Position numbers and translations under genes: made by a program. DNA of 64,000 nt from Pseudomonas typographi (GTDB lineage Bacteria; Pseudomonadota; Gammaproteobacteria; Pseudomonadales; Pseudomonadaceae): positions 180,255 to 244,254 of the forward strand of contig NZ_JAAOCA010000003.1 of NCBI RefSeq assembly GCF_014694385.1, read 5' to 3'. Below the pieces are notes generated by a model that was not told the origin of the DNA, did no database searches, and worked only from the letters and a program-made list of their open reading frames with translations. This document shows positions 54,081-62,870 of the stretch, in pieces. The stretch's first letter is position 1; every line of letters starts with the position of its first letter.

Positions 54081-55264
54081 GCGTGGGGGGCGCTGTCCTC
54101 TGCCGGGAAATACAAGCACAACGTGGTGCCTATGCCCTCTTGCGAGTGCAGCCGCGCCACACCGCCAGATTGCTTGGCAAAGCCAAACACCATCGGTAAC
54201 CCGAGCCCTGCCGCGGTGCCCTCTGGCTTTGTGGTGAAGAACGGCGCCATGACCTGTTCACGTATCGCCAACGGCACGCCCACGCCATTATCGGCCACGG
54301 CGATGCTCACGTAACGCCCCGGCGCTAGCCCTTCATCGGTGGGCGCGCCCACGCCCTGGGCCTTAACGTTGGCCGTTTCGATGCGAAGCTGTGGCGCCTC
54401 TCGGCTGGCCAGAGCATCCCGGGCATTGAGCAATAGATTGAACAATGCGGCCTTGGCTTGGGCCGGGTCGATACGGCAACTCCACAGGTCGGGTGCGAGC
54501 ACCACGCTAAGCTGGGCACCCGGCACTGTATCGGTGGCGGTATCGGCTAAGCCCTGGGCCAGGTGGTTGAGGTTGACCAGCCGGCCCTCGACCTTCTGTG
54601 TGCGGGCGAAGGCCAACAGCTGTTGGGTCAAGGTCTTGGCACGGTTGGCTGCTGCCCGGGCCTGACCGGCGCTGTGCACGATGCGGTCGCGGTCCAGGTC
54701 AGGCTTTTGCGCGCTGCGTTGAATGAGTTCGAGGTAACCGGCCATCACCTGCAACAGGTTGTTGAAGTCGTGCGCGATGCCTCCGGTTAATTGCCCCAGG
54801 GCGTGCATCTTCTGGGCTTGGCGCAGCGCCTGCTCGGCGTCTCGGCGGCGGCTTACATCCCCTTGCGAGGCAAAAAAATAAATCAGCGCGCCTGCGGCGT
54901 CATACACCGGTGAAATGAACAGCGCATTCCAGAACGTGGTGCCATCCTTATGGTAATTGATCAACTCTACCGCCACCTCGCGCCGCGCCGCGATGGCTTC
55001 GCGCACAGCGCTCAAGGTGGCCGGGTCGGTCTCCGGCCCCTGTAAAAAGCGGCAATTTCGGCCCAGGACCTGCTGCTGGGTATAACCGGTCAGCCGCAGG
55101 AAGGCCGGGTTGGCGAATACGATCGGGTTATCCGCCTGGTTCGGGTCGGTCACGACCATGGGCGTGCGTGTGTTCTGCACGGCAGCGAAGAAAACGTCGT
55201 GGCCTTGAAGGCGCGGACCGGCCTTGGCCGGCTTTGCGACGCGGGTACGGTGCTTGGAAGCCAA
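54077..55264 (-). CDS. LOV-domain blue-light sensor histidine kinase
   Basis: About 395 residues. The PAS/LOV core spans about 25-135 and has the photoactive cysteine in GRNCRFLQG (C71 in this numbering), the flavin-contact residues in [14 protein letters not shown] and the signalling glutamine in YFFASQGD (Q134). The DHp histidine is in [12 protein letters not shown] (H165), followed by an ATPase domain with NARDAL, DNGVGV and [10 protein letters not shown]. Soluble. The start is uncertain: a TTG ending at 55264 has AAGGGG 8 bp upstream; a GTG three codons earlier (55273) is possible; longer frames run antisense through the response regulator gene. LOV kinases of plant-associated Pseudomonas usually have a fused receiver, absent here. 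Confidence 0.9.
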   Translation of the reverse strand: MASKHRTRVAKPAKAGPRLQGHDVFFAAVQNTRTPMVVTDPNQADNPIVFANPAFLRLTGYTQQQVLGRNCRFLQGPETDPATLSAVREAIAARREVAVELINYHKDGTTFWNALFISPVYDAAGALIYFFASQGDVSRRRDAEQALRQAQKMHALGQLTGGIAHDFNNLLQVMAGYLELIQRSAQKPDLDRDRIVHSAGQARAAANRAKTLTQQLLAFARTQKVEGRLVNLNHLAQGLADTATDTVPGAQLSVVLAPDLWSCRIDPAQAKAALFNLLLNARDALASREAPQLRIETANVKAQGVGAPTDEGLAPGRYVSIAVADNGVGVPLAIREQVMAPFFTTKPEGTAAGLGLPMVFGFAKQSGGVARLHSQEGIGTTLCLYFPAEDSAPHA

Positions 55265-55504
55265 TGGCGCCACCCCTTGAACTGTCTGACGATAAGGTTC
55301 AGACCGCCCCGCGCTCTGGCGGTGCCCTCGGCGCGCCCTGCTGGCGGGCCTGGCGATGAAACCACCGATGCCACCCATGGTCCACAACTGACACCCCTGC
55401 GCGCGCTGCCCGGGCGGCGGTGACGGAACCTCTACGAATGGGCATAACGCGGCGGTGCGCCCGCGTTTGGCCGAGCCATGCATACCAGCCTGAAAGGTCG
55501 AACG

Positions 55505-55906
55505 ATGCCTGAACACGCAAAGAACAAGATCCTGGTGGTAGAAGACGAATTGATGATCGCCGACCTGATCCGTTGTGCGATCAAGGCCGAAGGTATCCAG
55601 GCTGAAGCCTTCGAACGAGCCGACGACGGCATGGCCTACCTGCGGGCCCATGCCGAGGACATTCTGCTGATCATCACCGACGTGAAAACACCCGGCCAGG
55701 CAGATGGCATCACCCTTACCCGCTACGCACGCGCCCATTGGCCAGACATCCCGGTCATTATCAGCACGGCCGTTGCCTTGCCCGACGACCTCGTCGCCCT
55801 GCACGGGGTAGGCGTGCTGCGCAAGCCTTGGAATATCGAGGACTTGGTCGACGTGGTGCTCAAAAGTGCGCTGCAGCCGTCGATCCGCGATCTCGGTATC
55901 GGCTAA
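55505..55906 (+). CDS. single-domain response regulator (receiver only)
   Basis: A 133-residue receiver. Acidic pair E13-D14 in ILVVEDELM, phospho-aspartate D59 in LIITDVKTPGQADG, switch Ser/Thr in VIISTAVAL, and lysine in VLRKPWN. No output domain. It is divergent from the LOV kinase with about 230 bp between, and its sequence is of the type fused to the C-terminus of LOV hybrid kinases, so it is the probable phosphate acceptor. AAAGGT precedes the ATG. Confidence 0.92.
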   Translation: MPEHAKNKILVVEDELMIADLIRCAIKAEGIQAEAFERADDGMAYLRAHAEDILLIITDVKTPGQADGITLTRYARAHWPDIPVIISTAVALPDDLVALHGVGVLRKPWNIEDLVDVVLKSALQPSIRDLGIG

Positions 55907-56028
55907 CGTAGGCCGGTGCAAGGCTACCCTATTGGGCGGGCTGTTTTAGCGGTACATTAACGCCCTGCCCGCCCGCAGGCATAGGCGCCTGCCGTTCGCC
56001 GTGTATTTACCGCCAGCCAGAGGCACCC

Positions 56029-56718
56029 ATGCTTCCAGAAACCACCCACCTCAGCCAGCGAGCCAAGCGCCTGGAGCGGGCGCGCGGCCGCGTGGGCCTG
56101 TACTTCGTCGCAGCGTTATCGATCCTGGCCGGCATGGTCGATGCCATCGGCTTCGTCGCGGTGGGTGATTTCGTGTCGTTCATGAGCGGCAACACCACTC
56201 GCCTTGCGCTGGCGCTCGGCCAAGGGGATGGCCCGGGCGCCTTGCGCATCGGCGCCTTGATTGGCACGTTTATCATCGGCAATGCGGCCGGGGTACTGGT
56301 GGGCAAAGCCAGTGGCAAACGGGCCTGGCCGCTGTTGGCCTGCATTGCACTGCTGCTGGGCGCCGCTGGCGGAATCGCCACCGCCTGGGGGTTGATCTTG
56401 GCGGTGATGGCGATGGGGATGATCAACACCGTGGTTGAGCACGTCAATGGTTTGCCCATCGGCCTTACGTATGTCACGGGGGCGCTGTCGCGCTTTGGCC
56501 GCGGCGTAGGTCGTTGGTTGGCCGGTGAACGGCGTAGCGGCTGGAAGGTGCAATTGGTGCCATGGGCCGGTATGTTCGCCGGCGCGGTGCTCGGGGTGGG
56601 CTTGGAACACCGGTTCGAATTGCGCGCCATGGCGATCGCCGGCGCGCTCACAGCGCTACTGGCGGTGGTGACCGTGACCGTACCGGGCCGTTGGCTGTAC
56701 CAGTACCGCGGGCCATAA
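56029..56718 (+). CDS. DUF1275 (YoaK-type) membrane protein
   Basis: A 229-residue inner-membrane protein with about six segments. The family pattern is clear: LAGMVDAIGFVAVGDFVSFMSGNTTRLAL near residues 35-65 and GLTYVTGALSRFGRGVGRW. Its molecular function is not known. Confidence 0.9.
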   Translation: MLPETTHLSQRAKRLERARGRVGLYFVAALSILAGMVDAIGFVAVGDFVSFMSGNTTRLALALGQGDGPGALRIGALIGTFIIGNAAGVLVGKASGKRAWPLLACIALLLGAAGGIATAWGLILAVMAMGMINTVVEHVNGLPIGLTYVTGALSRFGRGVGRWLAGERRSGWKVQLVPWAGMFAGAVLGVGLEHRFELRAMAIAGALTALLAVVTVTVPGRWLYQYRGP

Positions 56719-56753
56719 CCGTGTGTGGCCCGTGTTACCGGGTACGCTGAACG

Positions 56754-56975
56754 CTACTGCGCCCGGGCCTGGGCCTTGTACTTTTTTCGGGTACCCGCTT
56801 GGCGTTTCAAATACCCATGCCAGCGCTCAAAAGCATGCTCCTGGCGGGCCCGGGCGACCTGCCACTGCCCGGAGCATAGGTGTTTGGCAGGGATCCGTTT
56901 CATCGCCCGGATGGCCAAGGCCAGCTCACGAAACAAGCTGCGGGCATTGGGGTCGGTGAGGTCAGGGGGTTGCAT
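56754..56975 (-). CDS. 73-residue protein, paralogue 1
   Basis: A small basic helical protein starting MQPPDLTDPNA at the ATG ending at 56975, chosen because its paralogue at 57958-58179 starts at the same residue and is also 73 residues long. Shared pattern: LF-x-E-x6-RAM-x3-P, then W-x2-AR-x-RQE-x-AF-x-RWH-x-YL-x-RQA. No known family comes to mind. The conserved Trp, Arg and His residues suggest a defined fold, perhaps nucleic-acid or protein binding. Confidence 0.75.
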   Translation of the reverse strand: MQPPDLTDPNARSLFRELALAIRAMKRIPAKHLCSGQWQVARARQEHAFERWHGYLKRQAGTRKKYKAQARAQ

Positions 56976-57014
56976 AGCCTTGCTCGCTAAAGAACTGAGA
57001 GCCACCCAGGCCCG

Positions 57015-57395
57015 TCAGGCCGCCTTTTTCAACGCTGCGACCAGTTCAGCTTTAGACATGCTGGACCGCCCCGACAGGTTGCGGCTACGCGCCTCCTCTA
57101 AAAGGCTTTGCTTGGTTTGGCTTTCAAGCGACGCCTCGGAGTTTCGCGCGTGGCCGCCGCGCGTCTTGGCTGCACGCCTGGCCGAATCCGCCTGCGCGGT
57201 CTTTTTCTCGCTGCCAGGGGTGGCTTGCCCGCTGCCCCCGGCCTTCTCGCCTCCGCCGCTTTGTTTGTTCACCGTGGCCCAGGCACGTGCCTCGGCTGCA
57301 CCTTTAGGGGTGCCCTTTTTCTCGTAGCCTTTTTCGATATGCTCAGCTTTGCGTTTTTGCTCAGTGGTGTATTTATCTTTGCTACCCCGTGGCAT
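57015..57395 (-). CDS. basic stress-type protein with C-terminal Rho-N/SAP-like motif
   Basis: A 126-residue hydrophilic protein. The N-terminal MPRGSKDKYTTEQKRKAEHI and GTPKGAAEARAWATVNKQSGGG resemble ChaB/KGG-type small stress proteins often labelled plasmid stabilisation protein; a disordered Ser/Gly/Lys middle follows; the last 35 residues (KQSLLEEARSRNLSGRSSMSKAELVAALKKA) look like a Rho N-terminal/SAP nucleic-acid-binding helix pair. Upstream of the 73-residue gene by 39 bp, same strand. Confidence 0.8.
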   Translation of the reverse strand: MPRGSKDKYTTEQKRKAEHIEKGYEKKGTPKGAAEARAWATVNKQSGGGEKAGGSGQATPGSEKKTAQADSARRAAKTRGGHARNSEASLESQTKQSLLEEARSRNLSGRSSMSKAELVAALKKAA

Positions 57396-57585
57396 GGTGA
57401 TGACCTCCTCATAGGTTGGGCAAAGCCGGCACCTGGGTCAGGCGCCGGTTAAGGTTGGGAAGCCCCTCACTTGGTAAAAGTTCACCTTACAGGTGCTCGG
57501 ATGTACCGACCGGCACGCCGGCAGCGAACGGCAGCGCCCGATGGGGTATGCCCACTTCCCTCAGGTGAATGGCTGAAACATTCCA

Positions 57586-57837
57586 CTATTGAGTTCGCCC
57601 CTTTGCCTGGCGCAGGTTTCGCCGAAAGCCGCGCACGTTCATCACGCACAAACAGAGCTGAAGGCAAATCAGCGCATAGGCGTTGGCATGCACGCCCCAA
57701 GCAATCCATAGCACGTTGCTCGCGATAAAACACCAAAATGCAACCATGCGCCGCCGTGGCCGCTGCGAGCCGACATACCAAGCAGCGATGACACTCACCA
57801 GCATCGCCGGCCACTGAATCCAATCGATATCAAACAT
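57586..57837 (-). CDS. small membrane protein with three spans
   Basis: An 83-residue protein with hydrophobic stretches at about 9-24, 32-47 and 52-66 and a basic C-terminus. The WIQWPAMLVSVIAAWYVGSQ and VLWIAWGVHANAYALICLQ pattern recalls half-transporter (YgjV/SemiSWEET-like) proteins; function unknown. It lies in a patch of small minus-strand genes. Confidence 0.7.
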   Translation of the reverse strand: MFDIDWIQWPAMLVSVIAAWYVGSQRPRRRMVAFWCFIASNVLWIAWGVHANAYALICLQLCLCVMNVRGFRRNLRQAKGRTQ

Positions 57838-57957
57838 ACCCGGGTAAGCCCTCCAGGGTTGGCCCCATCAGCACCGGCGCGGCAGTTGGGCTGCTACGGG
57901 GGTAAGGGTTGAAGGCGTTACCCCACAGCCTTGGCCCCATTGCAGCGTGGCACAGCC

Positions 57958-58179
57958 TTAGCCGGCAAGCTTCAACGGCTCAGGTCTAGCCCGGGAATTC
58001 GCTTGCCGCTGCAGGTAGTCATGCCAGCGGGCGAAGGCGCGCTCTTGGCGGGTCCGCGCCATTTTCCATGCCGTGGTGCCCAACTGCTCGATGGGCATTT
58101 TGCGCATGGCACGGGTAGCTTGGATAAACTCACAAAAAAGAGTTGGGGCACCTGGATCCAACAAATCAAAGGGTTGCAT
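57958..58179 (-). CDS. 73-residue protein, paralogue 2
   Basis: Starts MQPFDLLDPGAPTLF at the ATG ending at 58179 with AGGAAGG 2 bp upstream. Aligned with the protein at 56754-56975 without gaps, it conserves the RAM-x3-P and AR-x-RQE-x-AF-x-RWH-x-YL-x-RQA cores. The leader DNA of both genes is also similar (AAGG-ATGCAACC), which indicates duplication of a whole transcription unit. Confidence 0.78.
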   Translation of the reverse strand: MQPFDLLDPGAPTLFCEFIQATRAMRKMPIEQLGTTAWKMARTRQERAFARWHDYLQRQANSRARPEPLKLAG

Positions 58180-58323
58180 AACCTTCCTCTCTTTAGTTCT
58201 CAGAAAGGTAGACAACCCTAGGCCGCTTACGCTTCGCCGAGCCCGACGGACGGTGCCCCCGGCCCCAAGACGTTGGTAACCGCCTGGGGCACTGCTACAG
58301 CGGCGTCGCTGTTGGCATGCCCT

Positions 58324-59502
58324 TCAGGCCAATGCCATTCTGCCCGCCGCGCTGGGGCGCAGCGCACCGGCCAGGCGCTGGGCAATACTGCCGAGGTCCT
58401 GGGCTTGGCCTTGCGTGGTGATAAACTGAGTGCCGACCCGCAAGGCATACCCACCGGGGGTGGTAGGGTCGGCGCAGGTGCCGAGCAAAATGCCGTGGCG
58501 CTCCATGGCGGCCATGGCCATGGCTGCCGGAACCTCAGCGGCCATGGGGATGAGTATCTGGTGGGTAAACGCTTCGCCGGCCATGGGTGCTATCACCGTA
58601 ACCCCACATTGGCGCAAGGCCTGGGCGAGCGCCTGGGCGTTCGCACACACTCGCTCGGCATAGGCCTTACCGTTTGCCTGCACTTCACGCAGGGTGAGCA
58701 GCAGTGAGGGGAGCCTGCCGGCATCGTAGTTGGCCAACAGTGCCCCATCGATCAGTTGCGCCAAGCGCTTCCCATCGGCCGGGTGACGGCCGGCAATCAG
58801 GCTGTGCGGCCGGCCGGGCAAGGTCTTGTAGGTCGAGCTGGTCAACACGTCCACCCCCAGCGCCAGCGGGTTGGGGAAGGTACCGCCCGCGATGAGCCCA
58901 CTGACATGGGATGCATCGAAAATGCTTTTCGCCCCCACTTCGCGCGCCGCCGCCACCACCGGTTCGATATCGTCGGGCTTGATGATCACCGAACGCCCCA
59001 GCATTACCAATGCCGGCCGGCGCTCACGCACAAGCTCGGCCGCCCGTGGTGCATCCAGGCAGCAATGGCGGGTATCGAAGGGCAACTCCTCGACCCGCAG
59101 GCCCGCCAACGAAGGTGTTCCGCCCCGGCGCTGGCTCAAGTGCCCGCCATGGGCCGCCGCCGGGGCGAGCAATAGATCGCCCGGTTGCGAGAACGCGTGA
59201 AACACCGCCAAATTGGCGATGGTGCAACTGGGCAAGCGCGGCTCGGCCCATTGCGCACCGAACAGCCCACATATCCGTTGGCTCACGGCCAGTTCCAAGC
59301 CGGACACGCCGTCGGTGTCGGGTTGTTCCTTGGCAAAACTCGGCCCCATCGCCGGGTACGCGCTCAACCCGGGTGAATAGGCCTGTTGCGCTTCCAGGCT
59401 GGGCAGGTTGGCCCCCGCATACAGCACAATGCGCCCGCCCTTGAGCACAGCGCCGCGGCCCGCCGCCTGCTCGAGCAGTTGCTGCTCGTTGAGCATTTCC
59501 AT
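58324..59502 (-). CDS. SHMT-like PLP-dependent enzyme
   Basis: A 392-residue fold-type I PLP enzyme of the serine hydroxymethyltransferase group. The N-terminal EQPDTDGVSGLELAVSQRI corresponds to the SHMT nucleotide region; IFDASHVSGLIAGG carries the PLP-binding Asp and His; the Schiff-base lysine is in LTSSTYKTLPGRPHS. The segment differs from the THKTLRGPRGG of housekeeping GlyA, so it is a specialised paralogue, perhaps acting on an alpha-methyl or beta-hydroxy amino acid. It is the last gene of an amino-acid ABC transporter operon (14-bp gap), suggesting it degrades the imported compound. Confidence 0.88.
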   Translation of the reverse strand: MEMLNEQQLLEQAAGRGAVLKGGRIVLYAGANLPSLEAQQAYSPGLSAYPAMGPSFAKEQPDTDGVSGLELAVSQRICGLFGAQWAEPRLPSCTIANLAVFHAFSQPGDLLLAPAAAHGGHLSQRRGGTPSLAGLRVEELPFDTRHCCLDAPRAAELVRERRPALVMLGRSVIIKPDDIEPVVAAAREVGAKSIFDASHVSGLIAGGTFPNPLALGVDVLTSSTYKTLPGRPHSLIAGRHPADGKRLAQLIDGALLANYDAGRLPSLLLTLREVQANGKAYAERVCANAQALAQALRQCGVTVIAPMAGEAFTHQILIPMAAEVPAAMAMAAMERHGILLGTCADPTTPGGYALRVGTQFITTQGQAQDLGSIAQRLAGALRPSAAGRMALA

Positions 59503-59516
59503 GGTTTCGGGCTCCT

Positions 59517-60251
59517 TCAGTGCACCAGTATTTTCGATAAGAACTGCTGTGCGCGCTCGCTGCGCGGTTGGTCGAAGAAGGCGTTTTTTTCGGCGTCCTC
59601 GACGATCTCGCCACGGTCCATGAAGATCACCCGGTTGGCGACCTTACGCGCGAAGCCCATCTCGTGGGTCACCACCATCATCGTCATGCCTTCCCGGGCC
59701 AGCTCGATCATCACGTCTAACACTTCGTTGATCATTTCCGGGTCGAGCGCGGAGGTTGGCTCATCGAACAGCAGGGCGACCGGGTCCATGGCCAAGGCGC
59801 GGGCGATCGCGACCCGTTGCTGCTGGCCACCGGACAGTTGCCCAGGAAACTTGTGCGCCTGTGCCACCAACCCTACCCGGTCCAGCAGCGCCATCCCCTT
59901 TTTATGTGCTTGCGGCCGGGTACGTTTGAGCACCTTGACTTGGGCGAGCATGAGGTTCTGGATAATCGACAGGTGCGGGAACAATTCGAAATGTTGGAAG
60001 ACCATGCCCACGCGCGCGCGCAGCGTCGACAGGTTGGTGCCTCTGGCGGTGACGCTGACCCCATCGATGATGATCTCGCCGGCGTTGACCGGTTCGAGGC
60101 CATTGACGGTTTTGATCAGCGTCGATTTGCCAGACCCAGAGGGCCCGCATACCACCACCACCTCGCCCTTGGCCACGTGGGTGCTGCAATGCGAGAGCAC
60201 CTGGAACTGACCATAGGCTTTGCAAACGTCGCGCAGGGTAATCATGGGCAT
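59517..60251 (-). CDS. polar amino acid ABC transporter ATPase (GlnQ-like)
   Basis: A 244-residue ABC ATPase: Walker A GPSGSGKST at about 36-44, the family marker FQHFELFPHLS, signature LSGGQQQR, Walker B ALLFDEPTSALDPE, and VVTHEMGFARKVA. This is the GlnQ/GltL type used with glutamate/aspartate or polar amino acid importers. Follows the permease gene by 4 bp. Confidence 0.94.
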   Translation of the reverse strand: MPMITLRDVCKAYGQFQVLSHCSTHVAKGEVVVVCGPSGSGKSTLIKTVNGLEPVNAGEIIIDGVSVTARGTNLSTLRARVGMVFQHFELFPHLSIIQNLMLAQVKVLKRTRPQAHKKGMALLDRVGLVAQAHKFPGQLSGGQQQRVAIARALAMDPVALLFDEPTSALDPEMINEVLDVMIELAREGMTMMVVTHEMGFARKVANRVIFMDRGEIVEDAEKNAFFDQPRSERAQQFLSKILVH

Positions 60252-60255
60252 GCCC

Positions 60256-60948
60256 TTAACGGATGATCGCCACGCGCCGCTGTAGGCGCCGCGCAGCGTG
60301 GGAAGCGAGTAGGGAAATCACGAAGTAGACCAGCGCGGCGAAGATGTACATCTCCAGCAAGCGGCCATCGCGCTGGGCGACCTTGGCGGTAGCGCCCAAA
60401 AAATCAGTGATCGACAGCACGTAAACCAACGAAGTGTCTTGGAACAGAATTATGGTTTGGGTCAACATCAACGGCAGCATGTTGCGCAGCGCTTGCGGTA
60501 GTACCACGTACAGCATGCTCTGCCCCCCGTGCATGCCAAGGGCTTGGGACGCGAGCAACTGCCCCTTGGGCAGGGATTGGATACCGGCGCGGATGATTTC
60601 GCAGAAATAGCAGGCTTCGAACAGCGTGAAGGTGATAACGGACGACCAAAAGGGGTCGACCCGCACCGGCCTTGATGCGCCCATGGCCCACTGAGCAAGG
60701 TATGGCACCAGAAAATAGAACCAGAAAATCACCAGCACCAACGGCAATGAGCGCAGCAGGTTCACATACCCCGCGGCCATGTACGCCAGTGCCCGGTGCC
60801 GCGACAGTCGCATCATCGCCAGCAGCGTGCCGAAGGCGATACCCGCCAAGGTGGCGAATGCGGTCAACGTCAAGGTAAAGGCCATTCCCGTCATGAACAG
60901 GTACGGCAAGGCATTGATCACTACCTGCAGGTCGAATCCGTTCAGCAT
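60256..60948 (-). CDS. amino acid ABC transporter permease (GltK-like)
   Basis: A 230-residue HisM-type permease. YVNLLRSLPLVLVIFWFYFLVP is the typical early loop and EIIRAGIQSLPKGQLLASQALGM the EAA loop. Start at the ATG ending at 60948, 2 bp after the stop of the partner permease. It forms a heterodimer with that partner. Confidence 0.93.
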   Translation of the reverse strand: MLNGFDLQVVINALPYLFMTGMAFTLTLTAFATLAGIAFGTLLAMMRLSRHRALAYMAAGYVNLLRSLPLVLVIFWFYFLVPYLAQWAMGASRPVRVDPFWSSVITFTLFEACYFCEIIRAGIQSLPKGQLLASQALGMHGGQSMLYVVLPQALRNMLPLMLTQTIILFQDTSLVYVLSITDFLGATAKVAQRDGRLLEMYIFAALVYFVISLLASHAARRLQRRVAIIR

Positions 60949-60950
60949 GC

Positions 60951-61691
60951 TCAGGCGGCCTTTTGCGGGGTGCCGTAGCCGGGCACGACAGCCAGGCGTT
61001 CGACACGACGCATGGCAAAGATGATGATCAGGTTCAATGCCAGGTACAGCGTGGTGGCGGCACTGAACGCCTCGAAGATTTGAAAGCTGTTTTCTTGCAT
61101 CGCACGGGCGCTGCCCGTTAGCTCCATCAGCCCGATCGCCAGTGCCACGGAGGTGTTCTTGGTGCAACTGAGAAACTCAGAGGTGATCGCTGGCACCACG
61201 ATGCGGTAAGCCATGGGCAACAGTACATACCGGTAAGTTTGCGCCAGGTTCAACCCCAGCGCCTGGCCTGCCATTCGTTGCCCCCCTGGCAGGCTTTGAA
61301 GCCCGGCGCGAACCACTTCGGCCATGCGCGCGGCGTGGTAGCAGCCCAAGCAAACCACCGCGGTGTAGAACTGCGCATCGGGTAGTTGCTTAAGCCAGGT
61401 ACCCAACTCGTCGGGTAGCAGCTCTGGCAGCACGAAGTACCAGAGGAACATTTGTACCAGCAGCGGAACGTTGCGCAGCACCTCGACGAAACAGGTGCTG
61501 AGCGCACGCACCCATGCCTGCGGCGCCGTGCGGGCCACGCCCACCACCGAACCCAACGACAGGGCGATGGCAAAGGCCGCGAATGCCGTAGCCAGCGTCC
61601 ACCCAGCGCCCCACAGTAGGGTCGTCAGGTAGGTGTGGGTGCCGTCCAGTGATGGCTCGAAGAATATCGACCAGTTCCAGTTGTAACTCAT
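60951..61691 (-). CDS. amino acid ABC transporter permease (GltJ-like)
   Basis: A 246-residue HisM-type permease starting MSYNWNWSIFFEP, with TCFVEVLRNVPLLVQMFLWYFVLPELLP and the EAA loop EVVRAGLQSLPGGQRMAGQALGL. The long first periplasmic part resembles GltJ. Start at the ATG ending at 61691; the binding-protein gene ends 66 bp upstream. Confidence 0.93.
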   Translation of the reverse strand: MSYNWNWSIFFEPSLDGTHTYLTTLLWGAGWTLATAFAAFAIALSLGSVVGVARTAPQAWVRALSTCFVEVLRNVPLLVQMFLWYFVLPELLPDELGTWLKQLPDAQFYTAVVCLGCYHAARMAEVVRAGLQSLPGGQRMAGQALGLNLAQTYRYVLLPMAYRIVVPAITSEFLSCTKNTSVALAIGLMELTGSARAMQENSFQIFEAFSAATTLYLALNLIIIFAMRRVERLAVVPGYGTPQKAA

Positions 61692-61757
61692 AGCCCGCCC
61701 TTGCCGTTGAAGCGCCGCCGTCGGGCGCATGCGCCCTGCCCGTGGGTAATGGGTTGA

Positions 61758-62660
61758 TCAACGGTACAAGTCGGGGTTCGGGTCGTCCGTAGGGTGCGCG
61801 ATCACGTTCTTGAGCTGGCTCGACATCGGGAAGTTCAGGTTGATGCCGCGCGGCGGGATCGGTTGGGTAAACCATTTGGCGTAGATGGCGTTGATTTCGC
61901 CACTGGCGTAGAGGCCTTCCAGGGTGTGATTGACCAATGCCTTGAAGGCGTCATCGCCGCGGCGCAGCATGATGCCGTAAGGCTCGACCGACAGCGGCTG
62001 CTTGGAGAGCACGAAGGCCTTCGGCGTTTTCGAGGTGGCGGCGGCCCCCGCCAGGGATACATCATCGAAAATCAACGCGACCGCGCGGTTTGTTTCCAGC
62101 GTGAGCATGCCTTCGGCTAGGTCCTTGGCGGTCAGTATCGTCAAGCCAAGGTTTTGTTCGGTGTTGGCCACATTGATCACCTTCACGCTGGTGGTCCCTG
62201 CCAACGTCACCACCGTTTTGCCTTTGGCGTCGGCCATCGTCTCGATAGGGTTGCTCTGATTCGAGAGGATGCGCACCCCCGCGACGAAATTCGTGGTCGA
62301 GAAGGTCACCTGCTGCTGGCGCTCGGCATTGTTGGTGGTGGTGCCACACTCCATGTCGATGGTGCCATTGGCCAGCAACGGTATCCGCGTGGTGCCGGTC
62401 ACCGGCATGTAGGTAACCTTCAGGTCCGGCTTGTTCAACTTAAGCTTCACTGCATCGACCACGCGGGCGCAAAGGTCCATCGCATAGCCAATGGGCCGCT
62501 GGTTGTCGTCATAGTAGGAAAACGGTACGGCACCGTCACGGTGGCCGACGGTGATCGCCCCCAGCTCGGCGATTTTCGCCAAGGTACCGTCGTCCTGCGC
62601 GTGTGCGCCCCCCGCTGCAAACATCAACGTCAACATCGAAGCCGCCAGCGTCTTCTTCAT
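61758..62660 (-). CDS. amino acid ABC transporter binding protein (GltI-like)
   Basis: A 300-residue exported SBP_bac_3 protein. Signal peptide 1-22 (KKTLAASMLTLMFAAGGAHA); mature part with TVGHRDGAVPFSYYDDNQRPIGYAMDLC and TIDMECGTTTNNAERQQQV, the pattern of glutamate/aspartate-type binding proteins. AGGGG lies 7 bp before the ATG ending at 62660. First gene of the operon that ends with the SHMT-like enzyme. Confidence 0.93.
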   Translation of the reverse strand: MKKTLAASMLTLMFAAGGAHAQDDGTLAKIAELGAITVGHRDGAVPFSYYDDNQRPIGYAMDLCARVVDAVKLKLNKPDLKVTYMPVTGTTRIPLLANGTIDMECGTTTNNAERQQQVTFSTTNFVAGVRILSNQSNPIETMADAKGKTVVTLAGTTSVKVINVANTEQNLGLTILTAKDLAEGMLTLETNRAVALIFDDVSLAGAAATSKTPKAFVLSKQPLSVEPYGIMLRRGDDAFKALVNHTLEGLYASGEINAIYAKWFTQPIPPRGINLNFPMSSQLKNVIAHPTDDPNPDLYR

Positions 62661-62752
62661 GCGTTGCCCCTCGGGTAGTGATTGCGTTGCGCCAGTGAGA
62701 TATGGGCAAGCATGCTGGCGTTGAATACCCGCCGCGGTCAACAAAAAAGAAT

Positions 62753-62767
62753 AATACATAATGTATT
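62753..62767. promoter_or_regulatory. 15-bp perfect palindrome, GntR operator candidate
   Basis: AATACAT-A-ATGTATT lies in an AT-rich patch between the GntR gene and the transporter operon, 93 bp upstream of the binding-protein start. Palindromes of this size in front of transport operons are typical FCD-GntR sites. It is also close to the expected -10/-35 region of the operon. Confidence 0.6.
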
Positions 62768-62870
62768 CATTTTATTTGCACGATTTTAGGGCTATTTTTG
62801 CTGAAAATGTGCAGTTTTAGCGCGTTATCAAGGACTCACACGGTACCCTTTCGCACCTGGTTGCTCGGGC

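Noticed and set aside
54077..55921. 614-codon version of the LOV kinase starting at 55921
   Set aside because: The extra N-terminal part is antisense to the receiver gene (55505-55906) and to its promoter, has no domain, and LOV kinases begin shortly before the conserved FFAAVQNTR segment.
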